From contig JAPEVC010000117.1 in the NCBI GenBank assembly GCA_027946555.1, positions 1 through 64,000 on the forward strand: 64,000 nt of DNA, read 5' to 3'. This stretch comes from Gnomoniopsis sp. IMI 355080 (Eukaryota; Ascomycota; Sordariomycetes; Diaporthales; Gnomoniaceae). Below, in pieces: positions 1 through 12,004 of this stretch (positions are counted from its first letter, which is position 1; every line of letters begins with the position of its first letter). The position numbers and the translations under genes are program-made. A model generated the notes under the pieces. The model did no database searches, had not been told where the DNA came from, and saw nothing but the letters and a program-made list of their open reading frames with translations.

Positions 1-1396
1 CCACCACCCCCTCCCGGAGGACTCCCATCACGGCCACCCGGAGGAGGTGCAGGACGAGTGAGTTTACCTTGTATACTTCTCTCTTTCTTCTCTCCAGTGG
101 CAATCGCGCTAACAGACGACGCTTTTAGGGCGCCCTTCTTTCCGATATCAGCAAAGGAAGAGCCTTGAAAAAGGCCGTCACGAACGATCGATCCGCACCG
201 ATTATAGGTAATGCGTCTGGAAGTTCGGCACCTGCACCTGTGGCAGGTGCACCGCCGGTGCCTGGCATGGCACGACCGCCAGGAGGCCTTGCTCCGCCTG
301 TGCCTGGGAACAGAGCTAGGAGCAACAGTGATCAGGGCAGTCTGAATGCGCCAGCGGCTCCAACTATGGGCGGCGCCCCGCAGCTGGGTGGCCTGTTCGC
401 AGGGGGAATGCCAAAGTTGAAGAAGACTGGCGGGGTCGGCGTTGATACAGGAGGTACGTTCTGGACACGGTCCATTATATTCAATGTCAGGAGATTTAAC
501 AAAACCAAAATGGTACAGCAAGCCGAGACTCCTCGTACCTTTCCGATCCTGAGTCGACGAGATCCTCGGCCCCGAAGCCACCGACCATGTCCGCGCCTCG
601 ACCACCGCCTGGTGCGGCCCCTGCGATTCCAGGACGCACTGTACCATCCTTACCTACCCACCCATCACTGGCAAACCTCAAAAGGACCACCGCACCTCGC
701 CCCGGCTCGTCTGCCTCCATGAAGCCAGCACCGCCTCCAGTGGGGAAAAAACCACCACCACCGCCCGTCAATCGGAAGCCGTCAGGAGCACCTCCATTAC
801 CAGGCGCGCCAGCTCCACCTCCTCCCTCCTCAGCCGCGCCATCGCTACCTCCTGCACCACCACCTCCTCCACCGAGCTCGGCCCCTCGACCGCCCCCAGC
901 GCCCGCACGATCTCCAGTACCTCCGCCACCACCTCCACAAGCCAGCCCCAGTCTAGCCGTACAAGCTGTTATAGGTGCCGCAGCAGCAGCCGCAGCAGGC
1001 GGGACGACCTCACCAAGCTCAGCACCACCGCCTCCGCCCCCGGGCGCCACATCCCCTCGCTCAAATGCGCCTCTACCACCCCCGCCTCCACCATCCAATT
1101 CGCGCTCTCACTCTGGCTCTGTGTCTGGGCTGCGATCTATGCTTGATGTGAACTCGTTCACCCTGAAGCCGAACGGAGGAGGGGCCAATAATACTAGTCC
1201 GACGAGGTCGAATACCGTTGCCGCGTCGAGAATGAATGGTGGAGGCTCGAGAGGGCGCATTGTCATAGAGGACCCAAGGTGGAAGTGGGTAGATGAGCAA
1301 AACTTTCCAAAACCGAGGGAATTTATCGGGAAGCCGAGGCGATACCGAGCGGGTAGAGGTAGCAGTGTGCCGCTAGACTTGAGTGCGCTTCAGTAG
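1..1396 (+). CDS. VRP1: Verprolin / WIP-family actin-regulating protein (5' end cut off)
   Basis: Exons are <1-57, 129-453 and 519-1396; both junctions keep phase (GTGAGT...GCTAAC...TTTTAG, and GTACGT...ACAG). The family binds monomeric actin and the WASP homologue Las17 at cortical actin patches and works in endocytosis and polarity. The first exon is a proline-rich N-terminus. The second opens with a WH2 actin-binding motif (GALLSDISKGRALKKA, then VTNDRSAPI). A long polyproline tract follows, with many PPPPPP blocks for SH3 and profilin binding. The C-terminus has the conserved Las17-binding box (FPKPREF, then KRYR-like KPRRYRAGRGSSVPLDLSAL). The start codon must lie just left of the window, because family members begin with Met plus a proline run directly before this exon. 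The gene converges on the phosphatase downstream. Identification is firm; only the N-terminus is missing. Confidence 0.93.
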
Positions 1397-1843
1397 AGTG
1401 CCACAAGGCTGGGTGCAAATAAATAGAACGCTGGAAGCATAGTCTGTGTGAAGGGGAGTCCGATGGATTAGAATGCCCGTTTTTTCTGAGAGCAGCAGTT
1501 GAAGAATCCTACAGCCTCTGAGCAAATTCGTCTGTACAATTACGGAATTTAGTGCCACCGCCTTCTATCGATCCTGCAGCATGCTCAGCATGATGTATGA
1601 TAGGGTGCTCACGTGTGACTATATCACAACCGACGTTCATCTCATTGACTTCCAGATTCTTATGATATTATGCAGTAACATTATGCTGAATCTATATTGT
1701 CCACCCAGCCAAACCAAAATCTACAGTGAGGCGCGAGTGTAATGCAAAAACACACCAGAAACCCCTTGCATAGCCCGCCAATGCACTCACTTCCTTGCGC
1801 CTATTGCCTGCAATCCATCATCATTATCTGGCGCACACGTCTC
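1397..1843. other. Intergenic, convergent 3' ends
   Basis: These 447 bases hold the 3' ends of two facing genes, VRP1 on the plus strand and the PhoD-like phosphatase on the minus strand. AT-rich stretches such as those near 1670-1700 fit untranslated tails. I see no gene here. The small plus-strand frames around 1742-2064 run antisense into the last phosphatase exon and look like shadows. Confidence 0.6.
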
Positions 1844-4800
1844 CTATGCAAACACCGTCAATGCCGGAACAGTCAGCCCGTAACTCTCTGTCAAGCCCTT
1901 TTCATTATGTTGATCAATCTCTACACGAATGCAAATGTCCAGACTCCCGTCGCTCTCGCGCCCATGCTCGCCATCCTTTGCAGCCCGGTGGCCCGTCCCG
2001 CACGAGAACTCGCCCGCTGAGATGGGATTGTGCGCGTCCACTTTGCCGTGCCTGGATTTCTTAGATTTGATCGACGACCGCGTAAACACCGAGGCGGCTG
2101 TCTCGTTGCCGTTGGTGGTGGCGGCGCTGACGGCACTTTGCTGGCCGTTGGTGGCGGCTGTTATGGGACGGAGGTGCTGCTCGCTTCTGGACGTGTGGAT
2201 CTGCGGTTGAGGAGGGGTGAATTGTGGTTGGTCAGGCTGGCCCTCACGGGGTGCGTTGTTGGGAGAGTTCTCGGTGATCATGGCGAAATTCCGACTTGGC
2301 ATGGTGACCTGGTTGTGCGCGGCTGTCTTGGTGGACTCGCCAGGATCTTTGTTGAAGAGTTTCAATAGGGTCTCGTCGGTCTCGTGGTCGAGGTGGTGGA
2401 TCTTGTTACGGCGTGCGAGTAGGTTCGCAATGGCTTGAGGTGGCGGCTTATTTACAATGGCTGATGAAACGACATTGGCCATGTATCGATGGTCATTCTC
2501 GCATGGGATATTGAGCGAGGGGTTAGAGTAGAAGCGACCTAGAGCCGCGAGATGAACATCACCACCGAGGATAGTGACGCGAACAGAAACTGCGTGTTTG
2601 CGTCAGCACACTCGACGTCCACCAATCCTGGTTGCGCCAGTCAGGTGCTTACATTGTTTGCATATCTTCTGCAACTCTACGACCAACCAATTGCGCTCTT
2701 TCTTGTGAGTCCGAGCGGTGTAGTGATCATCGAGGTCATCCAACAGATCAACTGAACCGTCAAAGTGATTAAAAAGACCACCGCCTATATATCTCGCGTT
2801 AGCAAATGTGATCATATTTAAGTTGCAAGCCGCGCCGTCAAAGCGTTGGAGACTGAACAACAGCTGCTTCAACTCGTAGTCTTTCCCTTCCAAAATAGGA
2901 CTGAGATAATTGAGCGAGTAAAAGTGGTCCGCCCGCCTTTTGGGATAGGCAATTTTAGGCGCCAAAGTAAAAGTACAACGTACCAAGGCCAAACCTCCTG
3001 TTGGCAAATTTGATAGGCCCCATAACAGGACTTGTGAAGACGTTCTCAAGCCATGTGAGACGCTAGAGAAGTCCGGTCAGAATAGAACACCACCACCTTG
3101 AACACTATAGCGGACTCACCGGATATGCAATCGGTATGCCCAAGAGCAATATCAAATGTTTAAATGGCGTGCCCGCAGCTTGCGCGTCGCCGAGCTCTTG
3201 CTTCAGACGGTTGAATATTGAGTCATAAGTCTCAGGATAGTTGACCTGGTGCCTTGTCCTCTCCGTACGAGCGTCGATTCCCAAGAGGGCTAGTCTTGCC
3301 CCCAGCTTGGCGAATATGTTGTGTGAGTGCTCAGCCACGTAAGGTCCGGGCTTGGGGCCAACTATGTAGCACGGCTCCGATATTGGCGGCGCGACGTGGA
3401 CGTCGACCAGCTGATTCTCGTCGACCCCGGCAAGTTGCCCGTCCCCAGACTCCGTCATGGTCTGTGGGGCATCGGACGTGTAGGTCGAGAAAGGAGGTGG
3501 CAGGTGGTGCTGGAAGAGCATGTAGAACTTGTGCGCACACCCACCGATCCCGCGGAAGACATCGCATTTCATAAAGTCATTGACATAAGACCCGAATCCA
3601 TCGATGATATCATGGTCGTCCCAGATATTCACCTAAGTCGCGTTCGTAAGCGTCTGCCTTGAACTCTTCCCAGCCGCATCCCAACCCGGAGAGGACCTTG
3701 GCCTCAACGCACAACATACCTGAGGAATTTGCCCGTTGGCAGACGCAAAAGGCTCAGTCGAATACCAGCGAATGTAGTTCTTCAGATAATAGTCGTCGCA
3801 TTCCGCGCGTAGCTTCTCAGGGAAATCATAATCTCGACGCTTCTTGGGATTTGCAATGGATGTCCAGGTTGCTAGCGGGCCGTGAACTCGGATTCCGTCG
3901 TTGTAGATCTGGTCGCCGCCACCAAGCATCACATGAAAGGGTACCTCAGCATGGCGTCGCATCACATCGTTCCAAAGGGCCGGGCCACTCCAGGCATCTT
4001 CGTCGGTTCCTACTGAGAAACCATTGCAGGAATGGAACATGACTGGAGTTTCACGAGCAATCAGCAACACAGCCCATATGAATAGCTGATATCGCCGGAA
4101 ATCAAAAACACGGGCGCCGTACTTCTCATGGACTCCTGAAGAGCGGGCACATAGAAACTGTTCTTTTGCGGCTTGTTCTTGCTGAGATAGCGCATCTCTG
4201 CCACGGTATATTCCCACTTGATCTCACTTTGCTCCATCTCGCAATGGAGGTCGAATCGCCAAAAAGTGTTGCGATAGTCGGAGTAGAGGCATTGACCCCT
4301 GATTTCGAATGGAGCCGAGGCACCATTCACTTCTCCGTTCGTTTCGCCATTCGTTCCATTGCTGGGACCGTTCGCATGGAGATGTTGCGCCTCGCCAACT
4401 CTGCGCAGCACCAACGTAGGGACGAACGCCTGTGTCTTGCCGCCGCCCTTGGTGACGACCAACACGCTGCCAAGCCATGTATTGCCTTCCATACGCTTGT
4501 AGTTGAGCAGCGGACCGCATGCAATCGTCCTGCCATCCTGGGGCTCAGCATGCGCCGGGTCATCGCCAAGATGGGGCTCGCCCGCGGCGTCGGCGACATT
4601 TCCGTCGAGCATAATGGGCGTGTGCTTGTTGCTGAGGGCCAAAGAACCAGAACGACTCCGCGAGGACTCGTCAGGCTCGACCCGCGACGTATTTAAGAAG
4701 TCGGCAAGTTCACTGGTCCCACTCTTGGCCCCGGCGCTCCTTGGCTGCAGGGAAGCACTGGCATGCTTGCGATACGAGGACGACTCCTCATGGCGCCACT

Positions 4801-4979
4801 TGAACCCTCTGGTGGTTAGTGTTTTGCAATGGATGTGGTTTCAGGAGGTTTCTTCGGAAGGGGTTACCTACCCGCGTTGACGACGCGTAGGGATTGTTAT
4901 GTGGGTCGAGAAGCTCGTCATCGTTGTCTTGGAGGAGGGCGGCGTCCGGGTCGGGCACGCGGCCGTGGTGGGAGGACAT
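1844..4979 (-). CDS. PhoD-like metallophosphatase (fungal, multi-exon)
   Basis: Seven exons on the minus strand: 4979-4868, 4806-4123, 4042-3720, 3632-3120, 3062-2984, 2784-2653 and 2589-1844, giving 862 residues. Every junction keeps phase. The only weak donor is the first (GTAACC); a GTATGT and a GTGAGT flank the WDDHD exon. The PhoD fold is a calcium/iron-type phosphatase or phosphodiesterase; the natural substrate of this fungal branch is not known to me. Conserved blocks: MFHSCNGFSVGTDEDAW from residue 267, GGGDQIYND (Asp309), NIWDDHDIIDGFG (378-381), FNHFDG and LLDDLDDHYTAR, then VTILGGDVH (Asp625, His627) and NDHRYMANVVSS near 640. The first 265 residues are a family-specific N-terminal part including an NGTNGETNGEVNG linker. 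No signal peptide or membrane segment is evident, so a cytosolic enzyme is likely. The start at 4979 is the first Met in the open frame and is moderately certain. Confidence 0.88.
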
Positions 4980-6369
4980 TGCGAGCGAGAGACGAGGCGA
5001 GGAGGGGACGGACGCTGTTGGCGGATCGCCAAATGGTCAGTTTGGAGTGCGCGCGATTGGTGAAGGGGCCCGTGGGCGCGCTCCAAATTGTGGGGATCCT
5101 TGGGACTTACACGATCCTAACGGTGGTTCAGTAGCCGGAGACCCCCTTCTCAGTCACTCCCAATAGTACAGGCAAGCAGTCCGGCAGTCGAGGGTGAGCA
5201 GTAGCACAATTAGGTTTGTTATCGAGGAGACGCAATGTCCAGGTGCAGATAACACGAGGAATGTAGACAACAAAAGCTGGAGCTGGGACGGGAAGTTGTG
5301 AGCCACAAAGATGCAGAAGTGCTTATTTCGCAAATCTCGGTTGATGGGCGCTCCTCTACCGACGAGGGGCTGGAAATGAGCGGATGCAACTTGGGAATAA
5401 TATAATTCAAATTCTCATGAATGCCACAGGCAGGAGATACCTTGTACAGTAGCTCGTTGGCGGGTGTACGTGTGTGTGTCGAGCTGAGCTGAGCGTGTGA
5501 CCACTTCTGCGTTGATGTCACCTGCATGCTACCAGCCAGGCAGTCATCGTGAGTGCAAGATGGGACGGCTACTTGCAGTTGCAGAGGGAACCCGTGCTGG
5601 ACCCCTTGTTCTTGTTAGAGATGAGGATGTGCGAAGCGAAGGTTGATGACAACGCCAAGACAAGCAGATCAAGGCACGTTGAAAATGGTGGCTAAGAAAC
5701 CATGCAAATCAGCAGCTATACCTACCCAAGTAAGCTTGGATGGTATAGCGCGGTACCAGGACCTGTACTTGTGTATCTTCCGTTGAGCCGCTTTACTACC
5801 GTATATACCAGGTATGTAGTAAAAACTTCGAATTATCAAACTTTGGACAATGTCTTGTCTTGAACGACGTGCTCGTTTTGGTTGGTGGCATATTCGCCGG
5901 GCCTGGTCTCGGAGGCAGCCTCAAACACATTTCATATAACGTCGACCCCGCCCCGGAAGCCACTTATAATTTTGCTTCGTCCGACTTTTGGTTGCAAATT
6001 GCCATCTCAAACTTTGCCGATCCACCCTCTGGTGCCAAACGTGCCTTAAGGTTGATGAAGGGTCCTGGAACAGTGGACAAAGCGTCGGTGCGTCCCAGCT
6101 GATCCACCAGGGTCCACGCGGCTGGATGCGTGCTTACATGGGCGGGCATGTCCACGGGACATGATGCTTTTGAATCCACAAGGTTGTTTTTTCCCCTTTC
6201 ACTATAATACAATAGTCGACGCCGCTTTCATTGCCCTGACCCTGTCCGAGTATTCGTCTCCCAAAAAGCAATCACAGTCATTAATCTGGGCGGCACCCGC
6301 AAACGTCGAACCGTTCGGACTAATCCTCATGAGATGAACCTGTGGGGTGTGGCTCCACGGGAGTTACGT

Positions 6370-6377
6370 TGACGTCA
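6370..6377. promoter_or_regulatory. CRE/ATF-type site TGACGTCA
   Basis: A perfect 8-bp TGACGTCA palindrome lies about 720 bases upstream of the P5C dehydrogenase start. It matches the consensus of fungal ATF/CREB bZIP factors such as AtfA and Sko1. One such octamer is expected by chance in a 64 kb window, so location is the only support for function. Confidence 0.35.
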
Positions 6378-6782
6378 ATCTAGGGTTCTCGATATCAGTT
6401 GACCGCGATGGCGAGCGATCGGAACCACCGCAAGGCTGAACAGGTTCATGTCTTTCTCAATTCATGTCGCGACTCCCTTCGGGGCACGACTTTCCCTAGT
6501 CATCCGACGCGTCTGCTCGGCCGTCCATGTGCTCTTCACCATCGAATTGGATGGAGTCTTGCTTGATGAAGTATGATTGTGTACAGTACACACAAAGACT
6601 AAGTGGACCTAGTCTTTTATCGGGTCTGGTTGGTCAACTGTGTATATTAAACAGGTTCATCATTTTCCTCAAGGTCGTTACTAGTCATGAGAATAAATCT
6701 AAATCACTTCTCACTTATCAACTGCCCAGCTCGAGCTCCGATCAACGCTCCGGCCTTGGACGGAGGGCTATCTATGATTGTG

Positions 6783-6800
6783 CCGGTCGAGGGAGACCGG
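6783..6800 (+). promoter_or_regulatory. Put3-type operator CGG-N10-CCG within a perfect inverted repeat
   Basis: CGG at 6784-6786 is followed by exactly ten bases and CCG at 6797-6799. The site is wider than the half-sites: CCGGTC and GACCGG form 6-bp perfect arms around a 6-base spacer. CGG-N10-CCG is the binding site of the yeast Zn2Cys6 activator Put3, which controls PUT1 and PUT2 in response to proline. In Aspergillus the equivalent activator PrnA also reads paired CCGG elements. The site is about 297 bases before the ATG of the PUT2 orthologue, with reverse CCAAT boxes 45-70 bases further downstream. The functional assignment is inference. Confidence 0.6.
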
Positions 6801-7095
6801 CCGGACGAGGCGACCATGCTGAGCTCCCAAACAATAACACGCTATTGGTCAATTGGCTCTGGGTGTGGAGCTTGCCTTCTCCGCATTGCGCACCTACCCT
6901 TGAGCCTCGACACTTTAAACCGTGAGAAGCCGACGACTATCTATCTCCATTGTTGATGCCTCCAACGCTTCGAGCAAGGCGCCAACGGCGATCTCGGAGC
7001 TCCTCATTCTCGTCAAGTTGAAAAGCAAATACCTTTCCAGACTGCGGCAGTCTCCCTCTTTTCATAACACACCAACAGTCTACCTCACAGGCACC

Positions 7096-8993
7096 ATGGC
7101 TTCCCGAAGAGTCTCCCTGCTGTCCCTTGGCGCAAGGTCAAATGCCCACTGCAGCTCCTCCTTATCCACCAGATTGATAGGCAGGACATCACCAAGAGGC
7201 TTTGCCACAACGACAGCACGGACATCAGTACTGGCGACATTCAAGACACCCCACGTTTTGAACGAGCCAAACGTGAGTTGAGACGGAATATTCATCCTTC
7301 AAGAGGGGACAAGTCGTTGACCGCTGTTTGCAGCACCACTATGCCAAGGGCTCCGCCCAACGAGATAACCTGTTGTCTACCGTACATGCGTTGAAGAGCA
7401 AGGGCACCTTGGAGGTGCCGATAGTGGTTGGTGGCAAAGAGGTACGGTCTAAAATCGCTTTCACATTGAGCAATCGGCTTGTGCTCATCCTTTCCACAGA
7501 TCAAGACATCCTCCACCGGCAAGCAATTAGACCCGTCCAATCACGCAGACGTCGTGGCAACATATTCCAAGGCCAGCTCTCAGGATGTGAAGAAAGCCAT
7601 CGAGTCTGCGCTGGCAGCCCGGGAAGCATGGGCATCTCTTCCCTTTGCAGACCGAGCAGCCGTCTTCCTCAAGGCAGCCGACCTGATCTCCACAAAGTAT
7701 AGATATGACATAATGGCAGCTACGATGGTCGGCCAGGGCAAGAATGCATGGCAGGCTGAAATCGACTCTGCCGCAGAGATCTGTGACTTTTTGCGGTTTA
7801 ACGTTCAGTATGCTGAAGAGTTGTACGCTCAACAGCCCGCACACCACTCCCCTGGTGTATGGAATCGTATCGAGTACAGACCTCTTGAGGGCTTTGTCTA
7901 CGCAATCTCTCCTTTCAACTTTACAGCAATTGCTGGTAACCTCACTGGTCTGCCTGCGCTTCTTGGAAATGTGGTCGTATGGAAGCCATCTGACTACGCC
8001 ATTGCCTCCAACTGGCTGGTCTACCAAATCTTTATCGAGGCTGGCCTACCCAAGGATGTTATCCAGTTTGTACCTGGAGACCCAGTGGAGATTACAAAGG
8101 AGGTGCTGAGCCACAAACAATTTGCTGCTCTACACTACACTGGAAGCACAGCTGTGTTCCGCAAACTGTACGGGCAGATCGGCGAGGGCATTGCGGAGGG
8201 TCGCTATGTGGGCTACCCTCGCATTGTGGGCGAAACAGGCGGCAAGAACTTTCATCTTGTCCACCCTTCCGCGGATCTCCAGAACGCAGCCATCCAGACT
8301 GTACGAGGCGCTTTTGAGTATCAAGGCCAAAAGTGCAGCGCAACCTCGCGATTGTACGTGCCAAAGAGCAAATGGCCCGAGTTCAAGAAGATCCTGGCCG
8401 CGGAGACAGAGAAGCTCAAGCTAGGCGCGCCAGGGGAGGCGCAGAACTTTGTGGGGCCTGTGATTCACGAGGCGTCGTTCAAGAAGCTCACCGGTGCCAT
8501 TGATGCTGCCAAGAACGACAGCGAGCTGCAACTGGTCGTGGGTGGCAAGTACGATGGCTCCAAGGGCTACTATGTCCACCCCACGATCTATGAGACGACC
8601 AATCCTGCGCACCCCTACCTGAGTGCCGAATTCTTTGGCCCCATCCTTACGGCATACGTCTACGACGACAGCAAGCCCGACGCTTTTGTCAAGGCGTGCG
8701 AGCTGGTCGACTCGACATCCGAATACGGTTTGACCGGCTCAGTGTTCGCGACGGACCGGGCCGCAGTACGAGTGGCGGAGGATGCGCTGCGCAATGCAGC
8801 GGGCAACTTCTACATCAACTGCAAGAGCACGGGCGCAGTAGTGGGTCAGCAGCCATTTGGAGGAGCCAGGGCTTCGGGCACGAATGATAAGGCAGGCAGC
8901 TCAGCGATCATGGGCCGGTTTGTCAGCATGCGGACGATGAAGGAGGAGTTTGGGGCGACTACCAAGGTTGAGTACCCTAGCAATGAGGTCTGA
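7096..8993 (+). CDS. PUT2: Delta-1-pyrroline-5-carboxylate dehydrogenase, mitochondrial
   Basis: Exons 7096-7272, 7334-7441 and 7500-8993 give 592 residues, the usual size for fungal P5CDH; the introns are 61 and 58 bases, both phase 0. The enzyme oxidises pyrroline-5-carboxylate/glutamate semialdehyde to glutamate with NAD+, the second step of proline (and arginine) catabolism in the mitochondrial matrix. The first ~45 residues are rich in Arg, Ser and Thr and lack acidic residues, as expected for a matrix targeting sequence. The ALDH core shows the SPFNFTAIAGNL block, the GETGGKNFH motif with catalytic Glu340 and the GQKCSATSR motif with nucleophile Cys374. The 34-residue spacing between them is that of the ALDH superfamily. 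The C-terminal QQPFGGARASGTNDKAG block is P5CDH-specific. The start ATG sits in a good context (CACCATGG). A Put3-type operator lies upstream. Confidence 0.95.
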
Positions 8994-10598
8994 TTTGGTG
9001 AGTGTGAGCGGAAGGAGATGGCAGCCTATAGATATGTTGTGCGAGGCACAAAAGTCAATCATGAATGGGCCATCATTTTATGAAAGTGCACTTGAGACTT
9101 GATAGTTGGGTGACATGTGACAGACAATGCAAGGATGGAGACGACCGGGATTCCCTTTTCGGTATTGCAGTAAAGTCACGTCGAACAAGTCCAAATAGGA
9201 CAGGGCCCAGGCCTTGGAATTTATTCGCTGATCGACGCTGCAGCACGTGAGCGATATGACGGCTGTTGTGGACGCCCAGAACGCCCTGCTTGGAATGCCA
9301 AAGGTGAGCACGTGGGCACCTCTTAGGCTAGAAATGTTGGTGATGCATTGACTGATGCGGTCTTCCATGCACCCTTTCGTGTGTGTGTGTGTGTGGCTTT
9401 CATAAGTGAGGTATATGCTTCGAATGCCTTGCTTGATTCATCAACGAGCCTCTCGGAAGAAGTTGTGAGCTTGTGATGCCCTACAATCGAGATGCCCTAG
9501 TATGAATAGACAAAAAAAAAAGACGGCATATTCCTCGAGGCATGTGACTCGTTGAAGAAACGAACAGGACTGCAACGATCCCCAAGAAGCCAACGAGTCA
9601 CGCCGGGGCAACAGACTCTCTTATCGACAACCTCTCATTACCACCATGTGAGCAAAGAGCGTTGCAAGGGTGGATGGCGAGCCATAATGATGAGTATCAG
9701 TGTCCCAGTGGCCCGGTTGTGCCTAATAAATTGACCCCTTACTATAAATCACCCGGGGGTCGTCGAGCAAGTACTTCCGTAGCTCTGCTCGTCCCCCCCA
9801 CGCGTTGTACGGGCCAGCAAGGATCAAGGGGCTCCCCCACAGCACGAGGCTCAATGCCGCTTTGCAATTGGCTCCCTCATGTCGTTGCTCGTGTGAGCAC
9901 TTACCACTCTTTTCTTCTTGGTCTCGTTCGCTGCTTCACCCGTGGCCGCACACCTCGATGGGGATGGACGACACACGCCTACTGGAGCTGTAGGGAGCCA
10001 TCTACCTGCAAATAAAGGTAGGAAGGGCCAATGTCCTTGTAAGTGTAAAAGCACTGGATTTAGGCAGGAGCAGGATGCATGCTTATTTTGCTTCTCCTCT
10101 TTCTTCTTTGGTAGGTCAAGCAGCCAAGATCTTCATCTACCAAAAGACCTCTCCGGCTCTTGTCACTGCCCCTCTCTCATCGTCAAGCCTCCTTCTCTTT
10201 TGTTCTTCCAGACAAGCTTGTCCCAGGAGAGAGTCACTTGCTTGAGTCGGTCTCATAAGACTGTTTGTGCCCATTCCTTTGGGTGAGCGAGTGCCTCGTC
10301 CATAATCCTGTCCTCGTGACACTTGGTTCCACCGCATCCGTAACATTCCTCAGAGCTATGGTTGTCTGATCTTCTGAACTCTATTCGCCTACGGCCGAGA
10401 TTGTTATCAGCCCATATGCTGCGCTTCAATTGGCGAATCCCAGAATATTCAGCTCTATCAAAAGCAGTCGTGTGTCACAAGTTTGCCGACGACCTCCCGA
10501 TCCTCCTAATATCGGGGCCCTCCTCACCACGGTCCTCACCACCATCAAGACAAACCTCCGGCGACGACTAGTCCCACCCCCTTCCACCCATTGTTATC
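8994..10598. other. Intergenic: PUT2 3' end and bHLH promoter/leader
   Basis: This 1.6 kb stretch shows no recognisable coding region. It contains a (GT)8 microsatellite at 9379, a CACGTG E-box at about 9308, and long pyrimidine-rich tracts at 9905-9935 and 10080-10210 that look like the leader of the downstream bHLH gene. A 5'UTR intron is possible but cannot be fixed by eye. Confidence 0.5.
9379..9395 (+). repeat. (GT)8 microsatellite
   Basis: Eight GT units plus one G in the 3' flank of the P5C dehydrogenase gene. Confidence 0.9.
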
Positions 10599-12004
10599 AT
10601 GCCCCGAACTGCATTACCCCCAACGCCCGCCTCCTCCACGGACATCCATGGGAAGGACGGTACCAAGCAGCTATCGTCAATACAGATGTCTTTTGAGTTG
10701 CCGGAACCCGCCATCAACAACCCAAACCCAGCCGGCTCCTCGCATTCAATAGCCACTTTCAGCCCCGAGTCCCCCGTCTCCACAACATCACCCAAGGCCC
10801 CCTACCCAGTACAGCCAGCAGAGACGGTCAAATCGCGGAGACGATCTTCCGCCGCCGCTGCCGCCAAAGCTGCCTCCAAAGAGAGCAATAACGCTTTCGC
10901 GCTCCCGCCGCCCCCGACGAGGTCGCGCAAGATCATTCAGATGAAGCCCCGACTGCAGCAGCAGGAAGAGAACCAGGTGGCAGAATCGGCAGCGCCACCA
11001 GCCGCTGCCACGACGACGAGCGGCAAGACCACAGGGAGAAGAGCTGTCGCTGGTGCCACAGCGGCGCCCGCTGCGAGTGAGGCGGGTTCTGCGTCCAAGA
11101 AGAAGCAACCGTCCGCAACGAGTGCGGCGGGCCGAAAGATTGCGCGAAAGACGGCGCACAGCTTGATTGAGCGGCGACGGCGGTCCAAGATGAATGAAGA
11201 GTTTGCGGTGTTGAAGGGCATGATTCCTGCGTGTACGGGTGAGATGCACAAGTTGGCTATTTTGCAGGTGAGTTATCTACGAGAGCAACTTTTGTCAACA
11301 GCAAATGAGTGAGTGTCTGACTATGATAGGCCTCAATTGAATATGTGCGGTACCTGCAAGATTGCATCGAGAAACTCCAATCAAGAGATCCACAGACGCC
11401 AACTGAGAGGGACAATATGGCAAGCTCATTCCGGCCCCAGCCATACAATGCCGAAGAGCAATACCAGTCACAGCAGCAGCCCTGCGAGGAGGAGGAGGAG
11501 GAGGCCGACGAACCTTGTCCCGAAATTGAGATGGCAAACTCAGACATCGCCCCATCACCCACATTCACCACCCGCCCGTCATCGTCAACCACCCTCTCGC
11601 AGCACCAGCCCTCCTCCCACCAGGCTTCCCCGTCACCCGCACTCACAGCACAGGACTCAGCAGCTGCAGCAGCAGCAGCCGCCATGCGACGCCACGACTC
11701 GTACGTCTCCATCAGCAACGCCGTCGAGCACCATCGTCACTACAGCTACAGCAGCGCCACAATGTCCCCGGCCATGGGACCGGGCTGGAATAGTGCAGGG
11801 GGGTATGCACCCAGTAATCCAGGCTCGACGCTGACGAGTCCCGCTCTAGGACCGCTGAGGGAGCGGGATTTGGACCAGGAGGCTACGGCTGCACTGTTGA
11901 TGCTGAATAGTGACCGCCGAGGAACGGTGGGGAATGTAGCTGATAGGGGAGGGTCGAATGCCCATGGTCGGGGAATGAGTGTCAGAGATCTACTCAGTGC
12001 ATGA
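10599..12004 (+). CDS. Basic helix-loop-helix transcription factor (Esc1-like)
   Basis: Exons 10599-11267 and 11330-12004, with a 62-base phase-0 intron (GTGAGT...ATAG), encode 447 residues. The bHLH begins near residue 180: KIARKTAHSLIERRRRSKMN is the basic region and first helix, with the His-Glu-Arg pattern of E-box (CACGTG) binders. The second helix is split by the intron: MHKLAILQ ends exon 1 and ASIEYVRYLQDCIEKLQS opens exon 2. Upstream is a conserved PPPPTRSRKIIQMKP block, shared with a family of Aspergillus HLH proteins I recall annotated as PalcA-like; fission yeast Esc1 is the best-known relative. The C-terminal half is low complexity (Glu, Gln, Ala, Ser runs), as in activation domains. 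The target pathway cannot be told from sequence. Intron retention would stop translation at 11312 and remove half the HLH. Confidence 0.88.

Larger units (their letters stand above)
4980..7095. other. Divergent promoter region between phosphatase and P5C dehydrogenase
   Basis: This 2.1 kb stretch separates two divergently transcribed genes and should hold both promoters and leaders. I found no protein with recognisable motifs; the short frames (for example 5860-6102) show no family signature. It contains two GTACAGTA sites (5444, 6581), a CRE-like palindrome at 6370, reverse CCAAT boxes at 6844 and 6852, and a Put3-type site at 6784, the last three groups being on the dehydrogenase side. Confidence 0.6.

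Noticed and set aside
496..1098. Gly-rich 200-codon minus-strand frame and other antisense frames over VRP1
   Set aside because: It is the reverse complement of the polyproline codons of verprolin; a composition shadow.
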